NCBI GenBank assembly: GCA_963575745.1 | Contig: CAUYUJ010016893.1 | Coordinates: forward strand, 486,342-550,341 | Length of the DNA: 64,000 nt | Origin: Prorocentrum cordatum | Lineage: Eukaryota > Sar > Dinophyceae > Prorocentrales > Prorocentraceae | Direction: 5' to 3' | Part shown: positions 1-12,530 of the stretch, piece by piece | Layout of the letters: each line of letters begins with the position of its first letter | How positions within the stretch are numbered: the stretch's first letter is position 1 | Translations under genes and position numbers: made by a program | The notes under the pieces: model-generated | What the model was told of the DNA's origin: nothing | What the model saw: the letters and a program-made list of their open reading frames with translations, nothing else | Databases searched by the model: none

Positions 1-460
1 TGTCGTGGTTCTAATGTCTGAGGTTACAGGAAACGTCCCCCAGAAATCTCATATCTTAGATATTCGAGCAGCGCCCGATTGAATAGCTAATCCGGATGGA
101 ATCTGGAAGGTTTGCGCAGGCGGTTCTAAGATTTCTGGAAGAGTTCCCCTGTCATCTTTAATATTAGATCGTCGAAGCATCACACATCAGACATTCCATG
201 TGATTCAATCTGGGAGTTTAATTCTCCACTACCCATGTGCTCTCTTCTTCCTTCTCCCCAATCATTCACCCGCCATCTCGGCCCTCTCTACAAATTCATA
301 TGATTCAAATTGTGGTGTCAACTCTCCACCCGTCATCCATTCATGTACTCGTCCTCGCCATCGTTCCCAACCCTACACCATGTTTTCTGTCATCATTATT
401 CCGCCGTCCTCCTCTTCCTTGTCAGGAATGTGGGGGGGGGGGCCTCCCTGCCCTACGGCT
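1..460. other. Unique flank, nothing recognised
   Basis: Mixed-composition sequence with no recognisable domain, RNA gene or repeat. The last 200 bases become pyrimidine-rich as they approach the triplet repeat that follows. Short open frames run on into that repeat and are not credible genes. Confidence 0.5.
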
Positions 461-463
461 ACT

Positions 464-1990
<1,527 letters not shown>

Positions 1991-3100
1991 CTACTTCGAT
2001 TGATTATTCCTGCTGCTGCCAAGGAGAACAAACTGTTTTGTACAGTATGGAAGCGGAGGAGGAAAGGAGACTAGGGGGAGGCCAAGGGGGACAGGAGGAT
2101 GAGGACGTCATCGGCCCCCCACCCGTGGAGGGCCCAGGTTCAGCGAGAGGCCGGCGGCGAGACGCAGGAAGCTCGCGGGCTCCACGTCTTGCAAGCGGGC
2201 GTCCTCGGCGAGCGGGCGGCCTGTGATTGCCAAGACCGCCAACAGTCGCTCCGAGAGCACTGCCGTGAGACTGGGCACACTTTTGCTTTTTGAATCTCAG
2301 CGGTGGCGAACGCACGCCGCGTCCGCAGCCTCAGCGGGGGGCGCCTCAAGACGGAATGTGCACAACGCAGGCCAGAGACAGAAGGGAGGAAGCTGGGCGC
2401 GCACTTTCTTCCTCCGAAGCCGCAGGGGACGCTCTGCCGCGGAATGCGCTACTAGCAGCGAGGTAAGTTCAGTCACCCGCGAAAGCGGGTGATGGCCCAG
2501 GGGACCAGGGAAAGAAACACACCCCACAAGCTGCGTGCAGGGGGAATGGAAGAATGGGCTCGGAAGACACGGAGAGGACACCAGTTTGAAGCTCCGCTGG
2601 TCATGCGGCGCCACAGTCGCGATCGAGCACATAAGGGACGCACACATCTTAATTCCACCCAGCGTTGCGTAGTGGATGAAACCCGAACTGCTTAGACAAC
2701 GGCGCCAGACGAGGGAGAAACCACCAACACACACACACACAGGGCGGGTTCTGGAAACCCTGAACCCCAACATGCGATCATCTCTTGGAAAAAGCTGTTG
2801 AATTCCGCCGGCTTCCACCTGCCTTCCGCCAGCTTCTTCTAGCGGAGGCACCCCAGTTTTACTTCCGCTCCCTTCTGCCAACCTTCCGCCGCCTTCCACC
2901 GAAGAAGAGATGGCATTTCCTTCGATCCTCGAAGGCAAGGCCCTTTCTGGAACGCCCCTCATACACACGCTAGAACCATCGCAGTGAGATGTCGACGGTT
3001 GGGGCTACGGTTTCGGATATGACTTCAGCCCGAAGATCCCCCCCTGGCCTGGTCGCTGCTCACTCCTGGCCCTACCCAAGTGACGATGCTCAGGGTACGA
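1991..3100. other. Unique sequence, nothing recognised
   Basis: About 1.1 kb without a recognisable domain. It contains a short AC dinucleotide run near 2729-2742 and a loosely repeated CTTCCGCC/CTTCCACC motif at 2805-2905. Open frames on both strands overlap one another and show no conserved motif. Confidence 0.4.
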
Positions 3101-3113
3101 ATGTTGAGGGTTA

Positions 3114-3116
3114 CGG

Positions 3117-3149
<33 letters not shown>

Positions 3150-3460
3150 GGATGATGATGGTGATGATGATGGTCTGGGTAACTGTGACTATGTAAATGC
3201 GTATGCAGAGGACGGTTTTGATGGTGATGTCCACGACGACGTCAATGACGATGGTGAGGACGATGACAAGCATCAGGGCGAGAATGCGGCCGATGATGGC
3301 GATGCTGACGATAAGTACCGCGGGGATGATAATAATGAAATTGCGGTAGATGATGACGACGGGAATGACAATGATGACCATGGGGAGGACAATTGTCATG
3401 ATGGCGGTGGCGGTGATGAACATGCCCGTGATCATAACATTGACGATTGTAACCTATCGT
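3114..3460. repeat. Degenerate GAT/GAC triplet repeat (Asp-rich frame)
   Basis: Starts as pure GAT triplets (3117-3150) and decays into GAT/GAC/GAA mixtures. A plus-strand frame from 2989 to 3765 reads it as a long Asp-rich run, and the minus strand reads Ile- and Val-rich. The frame has no other feature and runs on into the next minisatellite, so a real acidic protein is possible but unsupported. Confidence 0.85.
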
Positions 3461-3617
3461 GTGAACATGTGGTTGCCTCCAAAAACCATATATCTCATCT
3501 TGAAGCGTGTTCATCCTCATCTGCCGCTTGTTCATATGTACCGTTTTTGTCTTCACCATGCCTGCGCATCCTCCTTCTCCTCGTTCATCCTGCTCCCTGT
3601 CGTCTTCTGTCACTCTC

Positions 3618-3955
3618 TCCAGGCGCTAAACCCTTCGGGGCTCGTGCCACTGGCGCTGAACCCTTCGGGGCTGGTGGCAGGAAAGCTTGCTTCATCGGTG
3701 CTGAACACTGCGAGGCTCGCGCCGCTGGCGCTCAACCCTTCGGGGCTCGTGGCAGCGAAACTTGAAGCGCAGAACCCTTTGGGATTCGTGCTCGTAGCTT
3801 CATCGGTGCTGATACCTCCGGGGCTCGTGCCACCGGTGCTGAACCCTTCGGGCCTCGTGCCAGGCAAGCTTCGAGCGCAGAACCCTTCGGGGCTCGTGCT
3901 CCTAGCTTCATCGGCGCTGAACCCCTCGGGGCTCGTGCCGCGGGGCCCATGGATT
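3618..3955. repeat. Minisatellite with core AACCCTTCGGGGCTCGTG
   Basis: About ten imperfect copies of a roughly 27-bp unit containing a core close to CTGAACCCTTCGGGGCTCG, spaced irregularly with GCTTCATCGGTG linkers. The plus frame spells repeated LNPSGLV and the minus frame repeated SPEGFSA. The unit drifts by substitutions and small indels, as expected for an old tandem array. Confidence 0.9.
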
Positions 3956-4119
3956 TACGCAGATTGCTCGTGTCGCTGAAGCAGGAAATCACCATATTGT
4001 TTAAATTGTTGCGTCTGGATCCCAGGCCCCTTAAAAGGTTTCTTCGGGGCTCTGGAGGCCAGGGCATCGTGGAATCAGGGTGTTGGGGCGGTTCCTCTGG
4101 GACGTGCTTCGGCACACGC

Positions 4120-4215
4120 TCACAGGAGGTAGGAGGAGTGAGGAGGAGAGCAAGGAGGAGAGCGAGGAGGAGGGGGGAATGGGCAGGGAGAGGAGGAGGA
4201 GGAGGAGGTCACGAC
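4120..4215. repeat. GGA-rich purine tract
   Basis: Irregular GGAGG/GAG repeats, then a short pure (GGA)n run at 4189-4207. A small opposite-strand-type CTC run follows at 4490-4514. Confidence 0.8.
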
Positions 4216-4784
4216 TCTAAAGATGGCATCAGCCCTCATCCCTCCACCTCCTCATCCTTATAACGCAAAGTTTATAGTGACAAATCTTTGGATGGCCCTC
4301 CGAAGCCGTCCTCCGATCCGATGGCGATCGAACAGATTCGGAGATTTTGAAAAAGCATCCGGAGATCTCCGAAGACCTCTGTCGACTTCCAAGGCCTCCG
4401 ATAACGCCCGAAAGTATTGGAATACCTTGCTTCATAACGTTCTTCAGCCTTCCTCCTGGATCTACTTCCTCCCATATATATCCCTCATCATTCCTCCTCC
4501 TCCTCCTCCTCCTGCTCTTCCCTTTTCTCATCATCGCAGCTTACGGATCTACCGACGTCGCACGGCTCCACAAGTGAAACTGCCAACGAAACTCTCCCCC
4601 GAACCCTGTAGATCTCATGGGTACCATGTCGGACATGCGAGTTCTGCATCGTTGTACGAAACACCACTCACATGTACTAGACTCGGGCTCGGCAAGGGGG
4701 TGCGCGCCGCCGAGGTGACGCACGCTCCTGAGCTCCCGATGGGTCGCAGGGCCCCCCCGGGCCATCCTGGTACCCCTTCGAGGC

Positions 4785-4870
4785 CTCCTGGGGCCTCCTG
4801 AGGCCTCCTGGGGCCTCCCCGGGCCCCCTGGGGCCTCCTGGGGCCTCCTGGGCATCCTGGAACCCTCTGG
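4785..4870. repeat. GGCCTCCTGG decamer minisatellite, copy 1
   Basis: Tandem 10-bp units close to GGGGCCTCCT. The same decamer family recurs near 53.9, 54.2, 55.8 and 57.5 kb. Read on the minus strand it gives a GGPRRPQEAP-type ten-residue repeat, because three decamers equal ten codons. Confidence 0.9.
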
Positions 4871-4976
4871 GCATTGAACAACCAACCCAAACCACAAGGA
4901 GCAACAACACAACAAAGAAACCGAAGACCCAGGGATGACATGCCAAAACAACACGAGGAGACACAACGCAAACAAA

Positions 4977-5170
4977 TATGATTTCAAGACTCATCCACTC
5001 CCCGCCGCCCTCAGAGAGAAAGTGCAGCAGACTGTGTCTTCGGTTGTGCAAAGGCCCAGGGCTAATACCCCCCCAAAAAACAAGCGAGGAACATCAACAC
5101 CAACAAACACAACAGAAAACACAGTCTGCTGCACTTTCTGATGGTGGCGGGGAGTAGTCTTGAAATCATA
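4977..5170. repeat. Fold-back sequence with ~60-bp imperfect inverted arms
   Basis: The arms are 4977-5037 and 5119-5170. Two blocks pair perfectly: 21 bp (5017-5037 with 5119-5139) and 15 bp (4977-4991 with 5156-5170). The sequence between the blocks pairs with indels. The loop is about 80 bp. Both strands therefore encode similar YDFKT...KVQQTV peptides, which is a by-product of the palindrome. It may be a MITE, but I could not define target duplications. Confidence 0.8.
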
Positions 5171-5179
5171 ACTGTTTGT

Positions 5180-6000
5180 GTCGTACAACGAATGCAATAT
5201 GAGGATAAGTTCGGATGACGACACATGGGAAATCTCAAAGAACCAGCGGGTCTTGAGGATGCATCGGGCGTTGGTGCCGTTCCCGAGCTCTCTGGAACGC
5301 TCACAGAGCATTCCGAAACGCTCTGGAGCGATTCAACCTCATCCTACGTGTGCCTGGTGCTACCCTGGGAGGCAGGGGTACGGGCAGTGGACATTCATGA
5401 ACACTCCCCTTGCAACCACTTCTCTACCCCTGAGATCCGACGACGCAAACAGAATCACCGTGCAAAATCGCGACCTGAGCCCCGGATCCGACATCTCTGC
5501 CGCACGTTGTCCACGACGGGTCGCTCCGTGCGGGCCCCGGGCCCCGGCATTACGGCATTGCTCCAAGACGCCCCGCTCAGAAACTTGCGACGCAAGGATC
5601 TCAGGGACGGGAGCAACTCGTACCACAACAAGACTCCCGCACGTCGGCAAGGGCTGGGGCCGAGGCCGCTCTCGGCAGCTGGGCCTCACCGCGAGCTGCG
5701 ACTCGACGGCGCCTCCGTCCGAGGAGGCCCTCACCGAACAAGGAGGCCTTCAGAGAGCAGTGCAATACGGTGGAGGTTCTGGAAAAGGATACCTACGATG
5801 AGGAACCCAGGTCGCGACCGATGGGCGGCCAAACGTGGGCCACCCACCTCGCCTGGAAACAGTAAGGGATGCGCCAAGGTCTGGGCCCCAGGAATATGTT
5901 CCTTATCCAATGCCGCCGCAGCATGAAGCTCTGTCCACGGGACCATCGTAACGGCCTCAACGTGCCCAGAGTGTCCCAGGCTACTGCAAGCAGTAATGTT
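5180..6000. other. GC-rich unique sequence, nothing recognised
   Basis: Three overlapping open frames of 124-233 codons lie here on both strands. They share no recognisable motif, and the overlap pattern is what GC-rich sequence gives by chance. A diverged exon cannot be excluded. Confidence 0.35.
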
Positions 6001-6004
6001 TTTT

Positions 6005-6975
6005 GTCTTACCTCCTTCCTCCTCCTCCTCCTTCCTCCTCCTCCTGCTCCTGCTCCTTCGCCTCCTCCTCCCCATCCTGTCTCCGCGAGAAAGCTCTGCG
6101 AGCTTGGCCACACCGACTGCCAGTCGGCACTGCCGTCTCGCAGGCAGTCTGCTTGGCCGCGCGTCCTCCCCAGGAGTGCACAACTTCCAGCTCAGGTTGC
6201 TGACAGTGGAGACGGCGGCATCGTTGATGAAGCCCATCAGCCAGTCCTGTCGGTAGGTGGGGGTGGGGAGTCTAGGAAAGGAATGAACGGTATGAAGAGG
6301 GATGGGGCGTGAAAGCGGCCAGAAAATCCAGAAGGAAGGCCACGAGGGGAGCGGAGAAGGACGGTGGAAAGGGCGAGCGGAAGCGACCGAGTGGAGCGGT
6401 CGCCCGCCTTTTCCTTCCTTGCTGCTCCCTCTGCTCCTGACGTATTTTTCTCTTGGCGGGGGCATCTTTGCAGCTATGACACCTGTAATGAATATCTCCT
6501 TCTCCGGCTCCGGCTCCTCCTCCTCCTCCTCCTCCTCCTCCTCCTCCCAATATTCCCATCTTCCTGCTCTGGCTTCAACTTCAATCCCTCCTCCTCCTCC
6601 TCCTCCTCATCCTCCTGCTGAGGGAGGAAGGTAAGGAGCGGAAGGCGGAGGCAGAAGTGAGTTGCTGGTTACTGTGTACCGCGTCCTCGCTTGCGTTGCC
6701 CGCAAAATCCTCCTCCTCCTCCTTGTCCTCCTCCTCCCTTCTCCTCCTCCTCCTCCTCCTCCTCCTCCTCTTCATCCTGGTCCTTCTTCCGGTCGACCTC
6801 GTCTCCAACCCCGTCTGCGTCCCTATCATTCCACCCCTCCTCATTTTCATACTCCCCATCCTCCTCATTACCATCCTCCTCCTCCTCTTTCTCCTCCTCC
6901 TCCTTCTGCTCCTACTCCTACTCGATCCCCCCTCCCCCAGATCTCCTATTTTGTCTCCTTCTCCTGCTCCTCATC
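6005..6975. repeat. Three CCT triplet clusters
   Basis: Pyrimidine-only CCT/CTC runs at about 6008-6070, 6505-6615 and 6705-6975, separated by ordinary GC-rich sequence. All open frames across them are poly-Pro, poly-Ser, poly-Leu or poly-Glu and poly-Arg translations of the repeat. Confidence 0.9.
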
Positions 6976-8320
6976 TTTCTCATCCGTGAAGACTTGGAGC
7001 GCGTGAGCTGTTCTTGCGCTGCTGGTCGCGCTGCCGCTGGGCCCTGCCAGATCTTGCTTGCAATCTCCTGCAGGCCTCCTGCTACGAGTCCACGAGTCCG
7101 AGGGCTCGACCCTTCTTCTTCCAGCGCTCCCTTGCCCAAAGGACGGACGCACTGCCCCCACAAGAAGCCATTGTGCAAGCGGCACCCTGTAGTAGAAGCG
7201 GCCAACGGAGGAATCAAGCAGGACAAGGCTGTGCAGCGAACGCGCAGGCCTTCTCAACGAACGCCAATTATGGGGGTGGTCTTCCTTCAGTTGCGCCATT
7301 TTCCCCATTCCGATCCCTCCACAGACATCCGACGTCGCGATCCTTTCGCAACGTGGGGGCCACATCTTCATCCTATGTTGTTTTTGACGGGCCCAGGCCA
7401 GGTGATCCCCTCAGGGGAGAGAGAGAGGGGCGAGAGAAAGAGAAAGAGAAAGAGTGAGAAGGAGGACGTGCGGGAGGCGAGGGATGGGTGAGGCTACGCG
7501 GACGAGGAGGGATGGAGAGCGAGAGAGCGAGAGAGGGAGGAGGCGACGAGAGGAAACGAGGGGCGAGCAGACGATAAAGGGGGCCCAGAGGCCCAGCACT
7601 GTCAAACAACACCGAAACGACCACACGCGCCCGCGATGAGAACGGGCCAGGCGCTCGGGCCGTACGGCTCCCGCACCTCCGCAGGCCGCGCTCGGCGAGG
7701 CGGGGCTGCAGGACAAAACCATCCGAGGCTGGAGAGAACGCCAAGGACCGACGAGAACTGTCGTCGTCGTCGTCGCCGTTGCCGCCCTCCCTGCGGGGGG
7801 TGGACGTCGGGGCCCCTCCTGCCAAGGCCTGTTTGAGGGTTCCGCTGCCCCGCCCGCGGTCTTCCCGTGGGGCCTGCAGGACACCCGGCGCCCCCCTGAC
7901 GTTTCATCCCCCCCTCTGCGGGGGAGGCGGGTGGCCGAAGAGCGGGGAGGGATGCGAATAGGAGAAGGAGGGGGAAGAGGAGGAGGAGAAGGAGGAGGAG
8001 GAGGAGAAGGAGGAGGAGGAGGACTGCCGTGTACGCTATAGGCTTTCAGGGCGCCTAAGCTCATCTTTAAGGATGCGGCGACCCTCAGAGTTCAGCGATC
8101 CACGACCGCTTGGAAGTCTCATCGTGAAAGTGCCGAGTGTGTGTGGTGCGATAGGCACTCGCATGGAAAAAAGGCCGTGGTCGTATGCGAACGCGTCCCT
8201 CACAATGCGGAACGTGCGTGCTCCACGCTCTGGTTGATGACCCCTCTGGTGTGGTCGGCACGCCGAACTGTCCGGCGGACAAATACGTGCCCGCACGCGT
8301 TCCTGAAATGTACTTGTAAA
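6976..8320. other. GC-rich sequence with purine tracts, no gene recognised
   Basis: Includes a GAGA-rich stretch at 7418-7565 and a GGA run at 7968-8022. The rest is unique and GC-rich. I see no domain in any frame. Confidence 0.4.
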
Positions 8321-9230
8321 TGCGGTGTCCAAAGCCCCCTCCTCCTACTTCCTCTCATCCCGCCCCTCCAGAGAGAGAGAGAGAGAGAAAAACAAAAAAA
8401 GAGACTCGGTCACTGAAGGCTGCAGCGGACCTCCGGGGAGGGCGGAAAATCCCCCATAGGGCAGGTATGAAAACAGCATACACACACGCGTACATGTTAC
8501 CAAACATGTCTGCGGGGACCTTGATCGGTATGGCCCCCCAGCCCCGAAGAGTAAACCGATCCGCAGATTGCGCAAACGACCGCAGGATGTGATGAAACAT
8601 GTTTTCCGCAGACCGCAAACAACCCAGTGAGCACCAAGGTGAAAAGAGGCCAGAGACGGGGAAACGTCAAGGCAAAGAGCCAGGACGGGGAAACGTCAAG
8701 GCAAAGAGCCAGGCTAACTTTCGAGTTGGGGCGTTGACCTCTGGCAAACGTGTCCCAATAATGGTTTGTGCCATTGGACGGGAAACCGCGTCCACGCGGG
8801 CATTCCTTACTCAAAGAACGCAAAGCGCCAGTTTCAGAGCAGGCACCACACTTGCCATATGTAAAAAGAACACCATGGGAGTAGTTTGCTACGTGCAATA
8901 TGTGCCCCCTTGGGTTGGCGACCAGAGCAGAAAGTGCTCATTTGTACCCGCGACAAGCGACACGTGGGGCGCGGGCTTACGGTCGCTGTGACAAAGCGCC
9001 AACAGCGCTGGCACGCCCTGCGGGTGCGACGCCAAACCCACACATGCCCTTCTGGGCTCGCTGGAGCAACTGCCGAAGATGCCGCTTCGGGCGGGGCAGG
9101 GGGCGGTGGGAGTGAAGGCGGGGCCGTGGGCGGTGGGAGCGGGAACGCCTGACAGACAACCCCAATGCCCGTTTTAAATCCTGGTGCTCTTAGCTGCGCG
9201 TTAAAAGTGGCACGCATGGCTTGGGAGTAA
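8321..9230. other. Unique sequence, no gene recognised
   Basis: A GA dinucleotide run lies at 8369-8390 and a tandem 29-bp duplication is listed separately. G-rich GGGCGGTGGGAG motifs occur twice at 9097-9140. No protein motif was recognised. Confidence 0.4.
8655..8712. repeat. 29-bp direct tandem duplication
   Basis: Two adjacent 29-bp copies (8655-8683 and 8684-8712), each beginning GACGGGGAAACGTCAAGG, identical by eye. A recent slip duplication. Confidence 0.9.
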
Positions 9231-9240
9231 CGCATGGCGT

Positions 9241-9596
9241 TGGAGGAGGAGGAGGAGGAGGAGGAGGAGGAGGAGGAGGAGGAGGAGGGGTGCGAAGAGG
9301 AGAAGGATGATGATGATGATGATGAGGAGGAGGAGGGGGAGGAGGAGGAGGAGGAGGAGGAGGAGGAGGAGGAGGAGGAGGAGAGGGAGCAGGATGAGGG
9401 TGAGAGAAATGTCCCTTGCTTCCGTTCGCAATCAACGCGAGCCAATATTCCTGGTCGGTTCCCATGGTCCTTCTTTCAACGGCCTCTTGGCTGGAGCCGC
9501 GCTCCCCGCCCTCCCTGCTGGGATGAGGTGGAGGACGAGGAAAGGGAGAAGGCGGAGGTGGAGGAGGTCAGCGGTGGTGGTAGGCACGGGCGAGGA

Positions 9597-9627
<31 letters not shown>

Positions 9628-9660
9628 GAGGAGGAGGAGGAGGAGGAGGACGAGGAAAAC
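9241..9660. repeat. Two GGA triplet tracts
   Basis: Pure-purine GGA tracts at 9243-9390 (with a GAT interruption near 9307-9323) and 9597-9650. The frames read poly-Glu, poly-Gly, poly-Arg or, on the other strand, poly-Ser, poly-Pro and poly-Leu. Confidence 0.92.
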
Positions 9661-10320
9661 GATGACGAGGTAATTTTATCCTCCTAATCGATCAAGGATC
9701 AACGTTACCACTTCGTGTTTCAGCTTCATGGAACAGGCTGGCCAAGACAGTGTGAAACCGTCGCGCGCGCAGAGCTCCCTGCGTAAAGTCTCTGGCGCAA
9801 CTTACGTACTCCCAGGAAAGAGGCCTCGAACACTCATGAGCCAGGCAGGCGCCGCAGTGCCCAGCTGATGCCCAGGGCACCACGAGTGGTGCGCGCCCAG
9901 CCCTTTACGTCTTTCAACATACTGGCGCTCGTGGCTTGCATGCCCGCTTATGAGGTCGGCTTTCATGCCGCGATATGTGAGCCAAAGCATTCGCAACCGT
10001 TGCAACGGCTTTTTAAGTGCCGGCTAAGGTAAGCGCTGCTTGAACTCACCGCCGGTCTGCTTGCACGCTGTCTCAAACTCTGCAATCGTCGAGCGCCCCC
10101 ATCGCACATCTGAGGTGCTCGCAGCACGTTGGCAAAGACGGAGGCCCTCGTGATGACCTCGCCTGGAGGAAGGCCCCAGGCAGAGTGATTTGGGGCTGAC
10201 AGGAAAGAAGGGGTTTGGAGACCCGTCGGCGCAAACGCAGATGTGACGAGCACCGACGCACCTCATACCCGAAGTTTTGGTAGAAGGCAAGCAACTGCCC
10301 AGCAAGACCGTACCTGTAAC
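9661..10320. other. Unique sequence, nothing recognised
   Basis: No recognisable domain. It lies directly downstream (on the minus strand) of the repeat array that follows the reverse-transcriptase relic, so it could include a 3' flank of that element, but no boundary is visible. Confidence 0.35.
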
Positions 10321-10334
10321 CCAGTAACCCAAGA

Positions 10335-10830
10335 CCGTGGTCAGAGGCCCCCGTCAGCACAAAAGAGTACATGTGAAGAGCACCGCCGTACCTGTGAATA
10401 TACAAAGCACTAGGAGGCCCCCAACGGCACCATAATATCCGAGACGAGCACCAACAGTGATGAGAGGTCCCCGTCGGCGCAAACATACCTGTGAACAGCA
10501 CCGCCACACGCGTGAACCAATATTGCGGTGAGAAGTCCCCGCTGGCGCAAGAATACCTGTGACGAGCATCAACTGCGGTGAGAGGTCCCCGTCGGCGCAG
10601 AAAATACATGCGATACGCACCACCGTACCTGTCAACCAACATGATGGTAGGAAGAATACCCGTGACTAGCACCACCTTACCTTTGCAACAAAGTGGCAGC
10701 GAAAGGTCCCCGTCGACACAAAAATACTCGTGACGAGCAACGCCGTGCCTGCGAAACAAAGTAGCGGCTAGAGGTCCCCGTCGGCACGGTAATACCTGTG
10801 ACGAGCCCCACCGTGTCTCTGATCGAATAT
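10335..10830. repeat. Degenerate 50-70-bp tandem array (GTCCCCGTCGGC core)
   Basis: At least seven copies of a core close to GAGGTCCCCGTCGGCGCA (near 10341, 10413, 10463, 10531, 10581, 10701 and 10770), separated by AATACCTGTGACGAGCACC and GTACCTGTGAACCA linkers. Spacings of about 50, 60 and 70 bp show a mosaic of unit lengths. It abuts the 3' end of the minus-strand reverse-transcriptase relic. Confidence 0.85.
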
Positions 10831-10839
10831 GGTGGTCCT

Positions 10840-12530
10840 GACATCTGCCACCCACAACAGCAACAGCTGGTCCGCCTCCTTTCGTCGCGCTTTGCCCGTG
10901 GGCCAGCCCGAGCGTCTCTGGAGAGCGTCCTTGGAGCGGGCGCAAGGCCGGTCCCCGACGCCTCTCTTTGACACTCCTACACCAGGTGGTCCGTCGTTGG
11001 CACAGCGCCTGCACATCGCGGGCATACCATCGAAGTGTCGTTCCCTTGGCCACGCTCGACAGCGGCAAGTGACACAGGGCCTGTCGTCAGCACCGCCAAG
11101 ATAGACGGGTGCTCCTGCGCTCTGGCGATGGCGGCCTTGAGCCGCTTCGCGTCGTAGTGGGCAGTCTAGAACGCCTGCGCGTCGTTTCGTGTTGTGCCCA
11201 ACCAGGTGTGGAATTTGTGATACCGCCACGCTTCCCGTAGTATGTGGCCCAGGACCTTGGGCGAGTGCCCGTGTTCATCCGTGCTGTCCAGGGAGATCGT
11301 CTCGTCGACCCCATGGCGGTACCATTTCCACTGTGCACTACCAGGGTCCGTCCGGTCCCCCGAGCGCCAGGCGCGCTGCCGTCGATCGTTCCTCTGAATG
11401 GAACCCGCGTTGCGGCGATCTGCGTCTGCTGCTGAGAGCGGAATCGCGCGTCGACTCTGTGCCCCACGACCAGGCACTTGAGGTGCGGCGACGACCGCCG
11501 CTGGAGTTTGTCCATGTCCGCGCGCGGCGGCGTGGAGTTGAACCACCCGTGCTGAGACGAAGGGAGCGGCCCTGCAGCTACAGTGCGCGTTCCACCTGTC
11601 GTTGTGCTTTGGACACGCGTTTCGCCTCCTTGGCGCTGGCGGCCCTGTGCTTTCCTCCAATGAGGTTCATCCCCAAGAGTGTCGAACTTGGGAAGATGAT
11701 GTCCACGCGGGCACCCAGCGCCTGCAGCTGCCGACGCGTCTGCGGGCCACGGTGCGCCCACAGCTGTTTACCATTGTTCTCCACCGCACCCAGGGATTGT
11801 GGCCAGTCGTCCTCGATGTCCGCGGAGCCAAGCATACCATCGAGACTGCGGGACCTCCACGTACGGTCGTCGACGTACACGGCCGTGCTGACCCGGGCCC
11901 CCGCACGGCAGCCTCACAGAGCGGACCCGCGAGCACGGCCGTAATGGCCAAGGCGAACCACGGATCCCCCTTGCGCGAGGGAGGTGGTTACGTTTTCTGG
12001 TTGCTTGGCAGTGGCACCATGTAGCTGTAACCACCTTTGTTGGTTGGTCCATTGCCTCCCCAACATCTTCGCGACATGTTTGGGCATGCCCATATGCTCC
12101 ATGGCTGTCGTTGCTGCCGTAGCGCCGTAGGATGTACCTGGTCGACCGCCAAGCTGTCGTCCCACGCCGTGCCGAACTCGCTGGCCTCCAAGGCAGCGAT
12201 GACCCGCGCCGCCGCGTCGCGCACCATGGCACCGTTATTTGCCCCGTCGGCCTCTTGCGGCCACCACTCCTTGCACCAGGCAGCGCAGGAGGGAGAACGC
12301 AGGCGAGCTGTGGCCCAGACCCTGAACCACGAGCTGAACACCGTGATCGGTCGGAGCTGCGAGACTGGGATGGCCCCTCCCCCCCCCCGCCGGCGGGCTC
12401 TCTTTAGGAAGATGGATCTGTCGCGCCTCCGACCACGGACTCGGGAGGGCCTCTGCCATCTCGAAGGCATCAAACACCACGGCGACAGCCGGGGCCACAA
12501 TGCCGCCAAGGTCAGCCTCCCAACCTCGTA
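10840..12530 (-). pseudogene. Degenerate LINE-type reverse transcriptase
   Basis: The relic of a non-LTR retrotransposon polymerase, read on the minus strand. Motifs in order: ALPSPWSEARQIHLPKE (about 12,430-12,480), LRPITVFSSWFRVW (about 12,310-12,356), a conserved-looking GRQWTNQQRWLQLHGATA (about 12,015-12,070), PWFALAITAVLAGP (about 11,930-11,970) and the catalytic YVDDRTW with aspartates at 11,866-11,871. A Cys/His stretch near 11,030-11,100 may be the C-terminal zinc knuckle. These pieces lie in alternating frames, so at least four frameshifts are needed. One is at the long C/G run at 12,376-12,388 and another at the CAAGGGGGATCC near 11,962. No endonuclease domain was recognised. I infer a dead copy, but homopolymer assembly errors could account for some of the shifts. 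Confidence 0.8.

Noticed and set aside
2989-3765. Acidic Asp-rich protein
   Set aside because: The Asp run is the GAT repeat and the rest enters another minisatellite. Nothing independent supports a gene.
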